A DNA stretch of 64,000 nucleotides from Timema cristinae (Eukaryota > Arthropoda > Insecta > Phasmatodea > Timematidae), in the NCBI GenBank assembly GCA_039000515.1, contig JBCFYV010000100.1:27338818-27402817 (forward strand), given 5' to 3'. The first letter of the stretch is position 1; every line of letters starts with the position of its first letter. Below are positions 43,525-58,500 of this stretch, in pieces. A program made the translations under genes and the position numbers. The notes under the pieces are model-generated. The model saw only the letters and a program-made list of their open reading frames with translations. It had not been told where the DNA came from and made no database searches.

Positions 43525-46500
43525 TTAGATAATCCTCACGATGGATGTTTTCAAAGCATAATACTGTGTTGTGGCACAATCCAATACATCGATACGCACA
43601 CTTTACATTAACGGATTATATTTTCGGATCTCCTCACAAAGGCCAACGAAGCTGACTGCTAGCTTCTGGTTATAGAGTGCATACATTGTCAAATGCACAT
43701 GCGCACTGATTTGAGATGGTTTTCTCTGAGATTTGGTAGGTTCTTCTGTGCCGAATATCTCAGGGGGAACGAAGTAGGGATGAGTTGAACTTTAGCGGAA
43801 CAGCTCACACTGATGAGACGGAAATCTTGTGATTGGCTTGGAGCTCGTAACATGACCACTTTTTTGTCATGCCCTTATCTTTTGGCGAACGTGTGTCTCT
43901 ACAGTTAACTGTTGCAGCTTACGTCAGACATGCTGTAGTGTGTTACACTGAAATACGAGGGGGGGACCTAAAAGAAACCGGACTTTTGCTCTAAGAAATT
44001 AATTTAATAAGTTTTTTACAAAATTCTTTCAGTCTCTTTCAAAGTACTCTCCATTAGACGCGATGCACTTGTCTAAGTCTTTTTTCCCACTGTTTGTACC
44101 ACCTCTGGAACTCTTCAACTCTAATATCGTCCAGTTTCCTCTGCGAAGTTGTTTTCACACCCTCCACATCATCAAAACGCTTTCCTTTTAGATTTGTTTT
44201 CATGCTCAGGAACAGAAGAAAGTCACACGAGGCTAGATCTGGTGAATACAGAGGGTGGGGAACGATAGCCCACCCATGTGAGTCCAAATAGCGGTTCACA
44301 GACAAGGTAGTGTGTGCAAGGGCGTTGTCACAGTGAAGGAACTAGTCACCTGATCGCCAGAGTTCCGGGCGTTTCCTTCGCACATCCTCCCCAAACGTCC
44401 TAAAACTTTCAATTAAAAGTACAGATTAAAAGTCTGACCAGGGGGGACAAATTCCCGGTGCATAATTCCACGAACATCGAAAAATACAATGATCATCGTC
44501 TTAACATTCAACCTCACTTGTCTTGTTTTTTTTTTGTCGGAGGGAATTGGGGTCTTCCACTGGTTAGAACCTTGCTTGGTTTTGGGATCATATCCGTAAC
44601 ATCAACTTTCATCACCTGTAATGACCTTGGTCAAAATGTTTGGGTCACTTTCAATCTGATTTTTCAAATCCTAGCTCAAATTCGGACTAATAGTTTTTTG
44701 ATCCTGTGGGAGCAGGGGAAGAACAAACTTAGCGGCAACACGTCTCATTTGCAAATCATCAGTCAGGCACGAGCTTCAACTAACTCCTGTCTGTTCTGAA
44801 ATTTTGTCAATCGTGAAACGACGATCCTCGTAGATTTTTAAAATGTTTTCATCATTTCGAGATGATGAAGGGCACCCAGAATGAGCATGATCTTCAATAC
44901 TCATCTCGCCACGTTTAAAGTGTCAAAACTACTTGAAAACTTGTGTGTGGCTCATAGCATCCTTCTTGAAAGCCTTTTGAAGGATTTGGTAAGCTTCCAT
45001 TGCTGATTTTTCAAGCAGGAAGCAAAATTTCAAACACACTCTTTGTTCCTTTAAATCTGCCATAACGATTTCACAGGCAGCAAACAAGGACAGTTGAGCA
45101 AAACAACACTACAATCAAATGTAACCTTCTACGCAGACACCATTTAGGCAACTGATTTGGGAAGATCTCTAGTAGACCCATCTAGCGGGAGAACTCTCTA
45201 CTACGCCTAGGAACGGCCACACACTTTCAATCCCGTTTCTTTCGGGTCCCCCCTCGTATCTTAGAATGAGTGAGTAAACAAACTGGTCACCTTGAAATCA
45301 GAAATTGCCAACTTAAACCAAGAACCAAATAAACACTATTGCCAAACTACCTATTCAAATAACATGTTGATTACCGTTAAGGATACTAGAACTTCTTCTC
45401 CACACTGTACAACAGATACACTGTGACATTGTTATGTAGCATAAAATTACTAGTTAATTCCTGTCCCTATCCGAAACCCATTTGTTTCAATCAAAGCAAA
45501 TAACATAGTGTTGCTTGCTCTTAACTAAGGGCAGAATAGACTTATTTTACTCTAAGTTAGAAAATAAAAATAATTTTGGATCAAATAAATAACACAAATG
45601 ATATGAATATGGTATTGTTTCAATAAATCTTCTGGAAAAGCTGTTAGTAAGTTACCTTGAATCATCTATACATTACTTCAAAAATAGTTTCATTTTTCTA
45701 AGTAAAACACTTTCCTGTTTAACATTTTAGAAAACATTCCTTTGACTCATATTATTGTATATGTTTTTATTTAATGCTATGATTCTCATTGTAAAATGTT
45801 TTTAACACATTAATTATCACTTTGCTTTAATTTAACTTTTTAGCCTATTCTTTCTCATTCATCTTTTTTATCAATCCTATCTAAGTCTTTAGTTTTAATA
45901 TACTTTCCTGTTTCTTTATAGTTTTTAAAGGATGTCCTATTGAAACAATTATTGGGGGATTGGGGTTTGTGTCCACCCCAACTAATGATGCCATTGTTAT
46001 TATTATTATAGTTATTATTATTAGCACCGCGTCTTACTACCTGTTCGGGTTATATGCATATGTACTAATTACCCTAATGACCCAGGAATGAGTAAGGTTG
46101 AATTTAGATGAACTGTATTTCCATGGAGGACTAGTGAAAAACGGTTCCAAAATGGTTTTACACTCAAAATGGAAAAACCACCTTCAGTACACCCGACTGG
46201 GATTTGAATCTTAATCTCCATGTCTTTGGCAGTCTTGTCTAACACGAAAGTGATACCCTAGACCAGCGGTTCTCAACGTGGGGTACGCATACCCCCAGGG
46301 GTACGTGCAAGAAAGTTTGGGGGTATGTGAAAATATTCAAATAATGGCGGAAAGAGATACATTTACCAGCAGTGTAATAAAAAGATCAGTCAAAAGTTAT
46401 GAAATTAACTCAACTATATGACGAGGGGCAGTTCAGGTTTTCTTCTATATTTGACCTTGAGAAAATGATTTTAATGTCAAACATAAAATAGTTTTACAAC

Positions 46501-49500
46501 TATCAATAAATTAATTGATAAATTAAATGTGTTGGTGTTTATTTTAACTTTTGCTTTTTGAATGTAAAAATATATTTCAACTTATTATTACATTGTTTTT
46601 TAATCACATTATTAGAACATTTATTTTCCCTTGCAACAAATAAATTATAAATAACTACATCCTGTATTGATTAAAAATTTTGCTAAAATTAACAGCATAA
46701 TTTATGGTAATGGTCTGCCAAGGGGTACGCAAGTGAAAAAAGGGTTGTGAATCTCTGCCCTATATCATGCAACCACCTAGTCAGGCTATAATAATTAGTA
46801 AGCCAACTCGAACCCGGGAAAACCAGTCCTTAATCATCATAATGTAATAATAATAATGATGTACTTTTTGGTTCAATTTGAATGTATGAATGATTTATCT
46901 GTGTTTTTTTTTGTAATATAGATTCCTGAATTTGACAATTTATATTTGGACATGAATGGGATAATACATATGTGTTCTCACCCAAATGACTTTGATCCAC
47001 ACTTCAGGATATCAGAAGAAAAAATTTTCAGAGATATTTTTCACTATATAGAGGTAAGAAATTTAGCATTTCCATTTTTATAAATATTGCATATGTGCCT
47101 ATTCAACATTTGTATTTTTAGATCAATATTTTCTGGACAAAATGAGTTGAACCTATTTGTAAACAGTGTTTTGAAATATAGTATCAGCTTCTTTTTTTTT
47201 AGTTGTGACAATAATATATTTTGACAGATCTAATTTTTGGTGTGTGTGTGTTATATATATCTTTTATGTCCCAAGTTGGAGTATAATTTAAAAAATAATA
47301 ATCTTAAAAAAACAGGCCTGTTCGGTCCATGTTAGCATTGAAGGCACTGCTTATCTAGTTTGAGCGAAATAAAACTAGTTTTTATGTTTACAAATATCTT
47401 TTTTATAAATTTTATAATTCTGGCAGCATCTTTGTTTTAGCATCATATTTGTCAAGCGTGTTTATAGGGCTGTCCCCACCATGAGGACTTATTAGAATCC
47501 AACTTGAACTTGCTTTTAGGGCATTATATGGCACAAGGGATGATTTAGAAAGGTAAAGAGGGAAATGAATATCAACACACAGGTTGCAAATCATTGTACT
47601 TATGGCACTGTTCGTATGGAGGGGACTATGATTCAATTAATATTAAATTAGCACCTAGTCATGATAAATATAGGTACCAGCATGCCCGTTTGAGATTTAA
47701 ATAATATGGTATAAAACTGAGTTAAATAGTTACAAATCACACATGAAAAGGATTGGGTAACTTACAATTATTACTTGAGTAAATAAAACAAAACTGAAAA
47801 TTTTTAATTTAATCTATTTTACTTTACAATTTTATTAAAGTAACATTGTATAATCAATATTATTTCACTTTTATGTAATTTTAAACTATTTTACTCATTT
47901 TTCTACCATATTGTTTACATCTTACACAATGTTTTAACATATCTTCTCTTAAAATATCTGTTCTTAAATTTTCATAATAATAGTCCTGTAGTTAAATTAT
48001 TTTCTATCTAAAAGAACTTAACCAATCATATTCTCTCTTATACTGTATATTACTATTTTTTAAATTTAGCCTTATTGTTTTCTAAAATGTTAATGCCATT
48101 ATTGTCAGAATTTTCAATAAGTTAATATCATTGTCTTTAGTTTTTGGCTCAGCACAGGGAGTAAATGAGTAGAAAAAATAATCACTAAGTTAGAAACAAG
48201 TAAAAGTTAAACTACATTATTATTTTTGAAAAAAAAAAAAAAAAAAAACCCATGATAATGTATGTTTATTTATTTTAATCTCTATTATTCCAGATTTTGA
48301 TTCGTATGATCCAACCACAGAAATTATTTTTTATGGCAATAGATGGGGTCGCACCCAGGGCAAAGATGAATCAGCAGCGTGGACGAAGGTAAGTATTTAC
48401 ACCTAAACTAAGGTTATATTACATGTTTGTAAACGTGTAAGAAATGGACATTATTAACCCTTTTGCACTCCCACAATTTTTCACTATTCTGATCTAAAAT
48501 ATTCAGGACAATTCTCATAACCTCGCTCTCTCTCTTAACCTTTTAATCTATCCTAAAAAAAAAGTATTTAAAATATAAGCATTAATACTATCATTACTAT
48601 AAACATGAATTAGTGCCTAATGGCTTGGAAATTTGTAATAAGACAGTGTAGAAATACTGTACAATAATGTAAAGTAATTGATAGTGAAGGAAGCCAACTC
48701 GAAAGGATAGTTAGGTTAGGCCTGGATAGAAAAAAACACTTTTCTCCTCATTTCATCTCTTCTTAAACTATTGCACTATATTAAACAATATTAAACAATA
48801 TTAAACAATATTAAACAATATTACACAATATTAAACTTCACACATTGTGTAAAGTAGTGTAATAGTTTAAGAAGAGATGAAATGAAGAAAGTTTATTTGT
48901 TTCTATCCAGGCCTAACCTAACTATCCTTTCAGGTTGGCTTCCTTCACTATAAATTACGTTACATCATTCTACAGTGTTTCCACACTGTTTTATTATACA
49001 ATACTACAAATATGTAAGAGCTAGGAAGAAAAAATGTCGGCAACATGGCCCGGATTTTGTTTAGCTAAAAAGATTGAAAACATTTATAAAATGACCTAAT
49101 AATATGATCAAAAACTCTCGATAAATGCACACGGCTAAATCAAACACACACTTCACAAATGTGAATTAAAAATATACATGCAATAAAAATCCTTTATCAA
49201 AAATCTCTTGCATTCTGCTAAATATAACCTTGATTTAAAATATCTCCTTTAGAATCAAAGCTATCCCCTCCCAACGCAACCTTGTCCAGCTATGTATCAG
49301 TCTCACCATGAATGTTTATTTTGACAAACAAAGTTCACTGATTACATTATCTTCTCATTCTGACAACCTGCATGTTTAAAACATCTATGCAATAATAATA
49401 ATAATAATTATTATTAGCACCGCGTCTTACTACCCGTTTGGGCTATACGCACTTACGCTAATGTGTAATGGTAAGGTGAATGTGAGATGAAATGAAGGAC

Positions 49501-52500
49501 CTACAGTTTAACGTTGAATCCGAACCACGGTGGAGGCCTGGCATTCCACACATTCACAAGATGTCTTGTCAGAGGTGAAGGAAGGGTTTGGTAATCAGAT
49601 AAATTTGTGCCGGGACCGAGTATTGAACCCCTGCCGCCAGCACAGAAGTCTGACACCTTACCCCTAGACCACCAGGTCACCTGTTATGCAATAATAAGAT
49701 ATTGATATTATTTATTAATATACTTTATAGTCGACCTCGGTGGTCTTGGGGTAATTTGCTTGCCTCAGGACTCACTGTTCATGGTTTCAAGCCTAGCTCG
49801 GCTTAACTGATGTTTCTTGAGCAAAAAAATCATAGCACAATTTCCTTTGGAGGGAAAGTAAAGTCGTTGATCCCATTTCGATTTTGGCATGTAAAATAAC
49901 TTTGGAAGGTATGTGAAAATACTTTATCTGGGAAAATTGGTAGGCATTTTCACTCTTGCTCATAGATATTATCATGTGTTGATATAATAAGTCTGTTCGG
50001 AAAGTGCACATAAAATATCTCAAATAAATAAAATAAAATAATGATTCAACATAAATGCCTCAAAATTACTTACAAATTATACTCAAAATTGCCTCAAAAT
50101 GACACATACCAAGAAAATATGATTTAAACTTCCTAAATGACCAAAAGACTACCTTTAAAATATACATTTCTTGTTTCTACAACCAGCGGATCATGAAGAG
50201 AGATTATGTACAGATGAGCATTGTCTGTGATGTGCCAAAAAATGATGACATGTAATCAATATTTGCACCTCGTTAATAAATCATTGGACAACAAGTAATT
50301 TGCAAATTAAATTGAACATTTGGAAAATGAAATTGTAATGTATAATTCAGAGGTGATTAAATAAATTTACTCTGTTTTCTGTTTTCATAAGACATTCTTC
50401 AAGAAAAGAGCATTTATTTTTGTAAAATTCAATTTTAAGTTTGGTGTCTATAGTGTTGTATGATTCTGAACTAAGTTTAAGTCTTGCATTACTTTTTGTA
50501 AAATAATATATATACATACTTTTGGATTTAATACCTGTGTTTCACCATTGCCTAGTTAAAATTTTTCAAATACACATACTTTGTATCAATTATAATAAAC
50601 TCTGAAGAAAATAACAAAACATTAAAAGTTAGAAAACAAAATAATAGTATGGTTAAAAACCTAAATATTTCATTGAAGGTTTCGCTCTGCCAAAGAAGCT
50701 GAAGTCCTGGAAAAACAAGCCTTGTCAAAAGGCGAAGCACTACCAAAAGAGGAGCGTTTTGACTCCAACTGCATCACTCCAGGGACAGTGTTCATGGCCA
50801 GGCTTCACGAGCAGCTCAAGTACTTTGTAGCGCATAAGATCACGACAGACACTATGTGGCAAAAGTGCAAGGTCATCCTCTCTGGACATGAGGTACGTAA
50901 CTTGGCTTGACTCTGATTTGGAAAGCTAAGTGTACTGAGGGTGTTCCCTTTCACAACAAGCTCCCCACTCCAACTGATTTTCCATTTCCTCTCTAGATGA
51001 ATACAAGTGCATTTATTTAAACTTGTAGCATGTTAATGTATTCTAGCATACTCTTTCCTCACTCCTTTTTCTGGGATGGTTGGTGAGACCGCCGCTAGGC
51101 GTTGCAAGGATAGAAAAGGGAGTTGCCTGGCGGTAGGACATTTGACTCGCATATGAAAAACCGAGAGGTAACATCTGATCTACCTGATGAGGCGAGGCGT
51201 TACACAGTTTATAACCTTTTATATTGTTTGTTTGAATAAATTGTTTGTGTTGAAAAAGTGTGATTTATTATACTCTATTATAATGTGGACCCCAGATATT
51301 TTTCTGAAACGGCACAAATAACCCCGAAGGCACTACAAACTTCTCACGCTGCGTCCTGTTACCTTTAATTATATGAATTAAATGGTTAATTAAAGAAGTG
51401 GGTTGAAACCTATATTTCTCAAATACAAACCTTAAATTTTCTTTTGCATCTTGAATCCAAATTAAAATCCTTGAACTTTTAAAAATGTTCAATTTTAGGT
51501 TATAATTATAAGACACCTTAATAAAAAATTCAACTAAAATCCACATTTATTTTCAATCATTTTCATTCTTAACTTTTGTGTTAATTAAAATTAATGTTCG
51601 CATGTCAAAAATTTGCACTCTCATTGAATAACATGTAATAAGAGTCAAACCATTTCTAAAATTTTGCCGATTTGAGGTCAATACTATTATTTCAATGCTC
51701 AATTTCAAATTCAACTCTTTTTCACCTATTTGGGTCATAAGCATTATCTATTGGTTACACTAATGATTTAGAGATATAGGAGGTTAAATTTCGTAGAGAA
51801 TGGACCCACACTTGTGTGAAAAAAGAGTCGGGAACCTCTTAGGGGGAAAATTTTAACACACCTGACCAGGATTTGAACCCCAATCTTTTATTCATTGGCA
51901 GTCCAGTCTCTTAGGACCATGGACCTTTCAACTACTGAAGCGGGTCAAATTTCATCTCACTTACTAATCTAAAGCCACACAATATAATACTCAGCCTTAT
52001 TTATTTTGGCTTTGGGATTGAAGATGGAAGTAGGTTTTGCATCCCTTTATTTACATCCTAACTAGAATTATAATTGGTCAAATTTGGTTTTGTAATTGAT
52101 TGCGGGAAATAACACGAAATCTGTGCTATTCCAGACTCCTGGGGAAGGTGAACACAAGATAATGGACTACATTCGGTTCATGAAGAGCCAGCCTGACTAT
52201 GACCCCAATACCAGGCATTGTCTGTACGGCCTGGACGCTGATCTCATCATGTTGGGGCTTTGTACCCACGAGCCTCACTTCTCATTACTCAGAGAAGAGG
52301 TACATACTGCACGAGCATGTGGGAACAATCACTGTGCAACTATATGGGTCTTCAAATTAGTGATTTATAGCTTATTAATAGCTGTGTTGGCATATTAATA
52401 CATTTAGGGTCTTGATAGTTTGAGTTTAATGGGATTAGACCCACTACATACTCTCGAAAACTCACATTACTTGGGATAACTTTATAACATTAAAATACCT

Positions 52501-55500
52501 TCTTTTTTTATGTAAAAAATACTTTAAGAACAGATTACCTAAACAATTTCACATGTATAAACTTAATATGTTCACTTTGCTACTAGGTATGGGTTTATAC
52601 GATTGTCAGTCCGATAATCGGCCAATAATATCTCATAATGGCACATTTATTAACTGATAATCATTTTGCTCACTGATACTGAACTCTTTTGCTAAAGGGG
52701 TCTCACTCCTGGCATACAGCTTTGTCCTGTGTTCTGATGCTAAAAACTAAATTTATTTAATTATATATACACTATGTACACAAACCCACTAATTTAGTGG
52801 GATTTCTTGCTTTCATTTCACATGACAGTGGGTTGATATCTGGAGTAAGTTTGGATACACAGTCGTAATACTGTTTGCAGATGTTTGTGATGTGGTAGAG
52901 CTACTTGGGTTTTATTATCTTCATTCTCGAGAATGTTTGTTCATAAATGTAGGTACAATCAAATGCACACAAATATTTCCTGGCAAATTTTAATAACGCT
53001 GGGAGTTTTTCACCGCTAAGAACCTTATAAAAATTCTCAAGATTTCCCGATGTGTATTAACAATACAAAAATAATCCTCAGTCCATTTTTCATTAAAAAT
53101 GTGACCCTCTCTATTTACTTTTTTAAATTTTGAAAGGGATATGATAACTTATAAACTGTATTTGAAAAAAGTACGCACCACACTGATTTTTTCTTTGAGC
53201 CTCTCTTAAGACATAATACATGAGTAGTATTTTCAATCCAACATACAAACCACTAAAATCAAGTTTACATTGCTTTATTGTACATGAGCCGCGGGCCTTG
53301 TGTTGGGCACCTCTGCTCTAAGTAAACAGTTAATTCTTTCATCATTAACAAGAGTATGAAAAAGATAGGGGTATTATAGATAGGCCAGTGAGAGAGAGAA
53401 ATTGGATTGCAGTGGTTGTTAGTAGAGAGGGATTATTTTTGCATGGTCATCCGCAAACAACTAGCAAACACGCCTGAACCAAGAGAGGTCAATTCAAGGG
53501 AAGCTAAAACTGGGAAAGATTCAAGGAAAGTCACAACTTTAACAAATTAAGAATGTAAATAAATTTCTTTTGTTGCCATTGTGGCTACATGAGCTTCCAA
53601 TTTTAAAATAACCGGCGTTCTATAAAAATCAAACTGTAATATGTTAATCGGGGATGGGGGGGGGGTGTGAAAGATATAAATTGTAAATTTAAGGATACTT
53701 TTTAGTATCTATATCAATCATCCTGTTTGTTTTTGGCACAAGGTAAAATTTGGCAAAAACCAGAAAAGGATCTCCACCCCTGAGGAGACCACATTCTTCC
53801 TCCTCCACCTTTCGCTTTTGAGGGAATACCTGGAACTGGAGTTTGATGCACTCAAAGAGAAACTAAAATTTCCCTTTGACATTGAGAAAATTATTGATGA
53901 TTGGGTAAGTTTTTTTGTATCACCGCGTCCAACTACCTGTTCAAGTTATATGCATAGATGATACTTACTCTATTAGGTATGGAAGAGTAAGTAGGTGTTT
54001 TAGAGATAATAGATCTGTATTTGTGTGGGTATTATTTGGTTTTATAGAAGGATTTCTGTAACAAGAAAATTTTGTTTTATTTCACTTTTCAGAAACATTG
54101 TAAATCATATCCTAAAACTATCAAAGGAAAAAATACTTGATTCCATCTTTGTATATCACTTTTTGCTTTATCCGTCTCACCATTTTTACGGGGTTCTACC
54201 AATAGGTAGTATTAGATCCAGAAAATAAATTTCATTTGAAAAATGGAAAAAAAATCATTTTAGGGATTCGAGTTTTGAATCTAAAATTTGTTTTGAATCC
54301 TAAATTTTTATATCCTTAGAAAGTATTTGAGGAATCCGAGGTTCCATCCTTATGTTAATGAACATGAAATTAAAATGTGACATTGATAGACATTCTCTAG
54401 TTATAACTTATTAGTATTAAATTTTTCCTGAAAAATCAGAGAAATGTTTCCTACTCAAGTTTCGGCAGCATGTAATTTCCTGAATTTTTTCCCCAGAGTT
54501 CGGAATCTCACACAAGCCTAGTTTTGTTGTAAAAACTTTTAAAATATGGACCTTAATTAGTTTTATCTTCCATCTCATCTTATATTATCCATTATACTCA
54601 CCAATTCATTTGTTACTCTAAATAAATACTTGTTTTTTTACAGGTTTTTATGGGTTTTTTGGTTGGCAATGATTTCATTCCTCATTTACCAGAAATGCAT
54701 ATCCATGAAGGTGCACTCCCAATACTCTATAAAACATACATATCGGTGATGCCACAGATGGATGGTGAGCTATTGATTTTTTAAATTTTGTTGTTTATCA
54801 TAGAAACTCAATTGCAGTTTAGTTTTCTCGATTTCGATCCAGTTCACTAAGAGCAGATACTAAGATCACACATGCTTATGGGAAAGAAGTTTTAGTGGTA
54901 ACCATTACCTCTTTGTTGAGTGCAGCAATGTAAAGTGTGAAATGAGCTCTTATTTTTTTGTTTTTTAAGCTCCTGAGGACTGATTTGAGCTTAGGTCTAC
55001 TTAATATATCATTTTAAACCTTATGAAGAATGTAAATTATCCCAAAAAATGTGTTTTTAATTAAATATGACTCAGATATTTTACGGAAAAGTATTCTATT
55101 GAAATAAAAAAATAAATGGTTTTAAAATCATTAAAAAATCATTAAAATCAGCCATAATACCAATTAATAAATTATAGAATTAATTTTTAAATATAATCAG
55201 TATTGAAGATCTTAAAATTATAGAAAACATTCTAGATTAAAGTAGTAAAGGAGTATATACCACCCGTGCGTAGTTGCACGCTGTGGTTGAGCTCGATGCT
55301 GAAGGAGATCGAGGTTCGAATCTGTCGGGTGAACGGGGGGTTTCCTAAATGGTTCACTTCCTCCACGCAAGCGGTCATCCTCTATTCACCTCTAATTCTA
55401 ATCATTAGCGTAATATATTAAGCGTATAACCCGAGGGTATAAGATGCAATAAATAATAATAAATAAAAGAGAGTTAAATTGATAATAATATCAGAATAAT

Positions 55501-58500
55501 TGAAATGACAATAGATGATAGATATCGGAAAATATTATTGATCTACCAGAGTGATACAATTTGGTACTACACTCTAAAAACAGAAAACATCTTTATCAAT
55601 TTTTTATCATGATTGTTTTTACTTTTTATTTTTATTTATTATTGTATCACTTTGGAATTAAATTTATATATTTTCCTAATATTTACCTATTTTATTTGTC
55701 AATTAATTTAGTACAAACGTACTTCAATGATTCTAATCATTACTTATCCAATATTGAAGATCTTTCAGATTTAAATTTAAATTTCAATTCAGTCTAAAGT
55801 AAACTAGCTAAGTAAATGTTCTAGAACTAGAATCACATCTCTTCCAAACTATAAAATATAATGAAATTAAATGTTTCTGGATCTTTTTAGACCATTTAAT
55901 AGTATTCTATGAAGATAAAATTAACATTTAAAATCAATAACATAACATATAGCACATTATTTGCATACTATTGACATATGTTTAATGTTGGCATAAAATT
56001 TTATGTGTTTGTTTTGCTGATATATCACATATTCCTATAACATTTTTATTTTTAACCCATTTTTGTGTTTCAGGTTATATAAATGAAGGGGGGACTTTGA
56101 ATCTAAAAAGGTTTGAAAAGTATATGGAAAGTCTCTCATCTTTTGATTTGGAACAGTTTCAAGAAACAAATGCAGATCTCAAGTATTTTGAAGGAAAAAC
56201 TGGTCGTCGTCCAAACGAGAAGGAAAGGCATAGTGTAAGTTTACAATTAGATTTTGGTGCAGCAGGGTCTAAGGTAGGCGTCACCCTCGCAGTAGAGTAG
56301 ACTACAGATGATGGGGAGATTGGTGTTTGAATCTTGCTTGGGTTTACTGGGGGTGGGTTTTCCAAAATGGTATTCCACTTTCTCTCCACACAAATGTGGC
56401 TACACTTCCTTTACATATAACTTTCCGCATCCTCAAATTTGGCTAATTAGTGTCACATAAGCATATAAACAGAACGGGCGGCAAGACGCAGTGCTAAAAT
56501 ATAATATATATATTTGACTTTTAAAACCTATGCTCTTGTACTGGTGCTTTTAAGCCTCGATACTAGAAGGGGTATTTTACCCACAGGATTTATGTAGTTT
56601 TCCCATCCTCACTCGATGTTAACTGTGTGCACTCTTAAAACAAACTATTGCATTTATCCCTACCCCATGGTTCTAGTTGTTAAATAGTTTGTTTGTTAAA
56701 ATGTATAAAATCTAGCATTTGGTAGGATAACATCCACTATTTTACAGATTTAACTCTTCATTTTAACTACGAATCCTGAATCTCGAATCCACATTGTAAT
56801 GCCAGAAACCATTGGACTCATAAGAGGTTTACTCTACTAAATTAGTTATTATGTTGATATAAAAATGTGTTCATTTAAACCACGTTAAATAACTATGTGT
56901 GATAGTATCTTTATTGAAAGACCAAGAAAGTGGAGGCCATGGGAATGAGGTTTTTGAGGAGCAATCTAGTGATCACTAGGAGAAACAGGGTAAGGAATGT
57001 CCAGACAAAAGTTAGGATACAGGGAGAAGTGGAAGTAAGGGTGAAACGGTATGGTCATGTAATGAGGATGGAAATGGAAGAATCCCAAGGAGAATTATAT
57101 GTATGTCATATGTAAGAAAAAAACACCATAAGTAAGACCAAGAAATATATTAAAAACAGATATCGTAAGAGCTTATGTTTGTGCAAGGAGATGATTAGAA
57201 GCAATTAGGCATTTTACTAAACTGAGTAGGCCACAAACTGGAAACATTTGATGATGAAGATTCTTTGAATTATAATAACAACAATGTTGGTCATGACTGA
57301 TTTTAGTGTTCAATCTAAACTGGATGTTTTGGGTGGTGGTTTTAATATGGTTTGCTCTTTGCAGACAAATGGTTGTACATTCACAAACTATCATCCTTTT
57401 TCAATACACAGTGGATCTAAAGTATTTAAATAAACTTTTATATATCTTGTTTTTTTTTAACATATCATTAACAAAACATTATTTTTCATTCAAGTACAAG
57501 AAACAAATCAAAGAAAATGGTGCCAACCCTTCTCCGCCAGAGACATCACTTGAAAAACTGTGGGGAGAATCTAAAGAATTGGTAAGTTTCTAGTAGTAGA
57601 ACCAATAACAGTTTTCACTGTTCTAACTTTGTGTGTAAGATGTATGCGATTTATTCAAGTGAAACTTGATTCCCAAATTCTTAGTTATCAGTTCAAATCA
57701 TAACTATATTTTTAGTAAGACTAATCAGACTTCCTGCACAAGTGTTCAGACAGTCTAAGGTGTCAAGCTCACAATAAATGGTATTTATTTATACAGAGAG
57801 GCTCAGGATCAAATCTCTCTCAAATGCAGTGACGGATGTTCTATAAATGTGATTCACCACATTGATTTTTTCCATTCTCTCACTTTTCTAATGTGGTTAC
57901 ACTTTCTATAAACTACCCTCCTTATTCCTATAGCTTAGATTAAGTCATTAATGGTTATGAGGGTAAATTTACTAACAATAAAATATACAAACTATGCCGC
58001 ATGTGGATTTGATTTCTTTTACATCCATTACTCTTCAGTTTTTTATTCAAGCGACTTGCTAGGCCTGTCATAGCTTCATATACTTTATAATATAACTTAA
58101 GACTAGGACAGACACAACAACCAGTCCCCAGCTGTTAGTTCATCACTGTGAAAGGGTATACCCATATTTTCATCAATGATACATTTTCGGCCATGCCAGG
58201 AATCAAACTCGGGGACACTTAGCTCAGTAGACAGACACGCTACCGACTTAGCTAATGTGTCGGACTGGATTTGGTGCCATGTCAAATTATTATTTTGGGA
58301 ATAATACTAATATGTTAAGAGATAAATAAAAACAAATAAAATAGAGATTTGTTGAATCCATTTTTTACGAATCTGAATTTTCATTTTACCTTTGAATCCT
58401 GATTTTTTTTTTAAATATGTGAGAAAATAAGAATATAACAGAAGAAAATATAACTAGTAACTAAAGATTAACATTTTTTGCTAAAATGCATTCATTATAA

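Noticed and set aside
43811..43850. Hammerhead ribozyme core (CTGATGAGACGGAAATC)
   Set aside because: CTGATGAG and GGAAA are present but too close together for stem II, and flanking stems do not pair.
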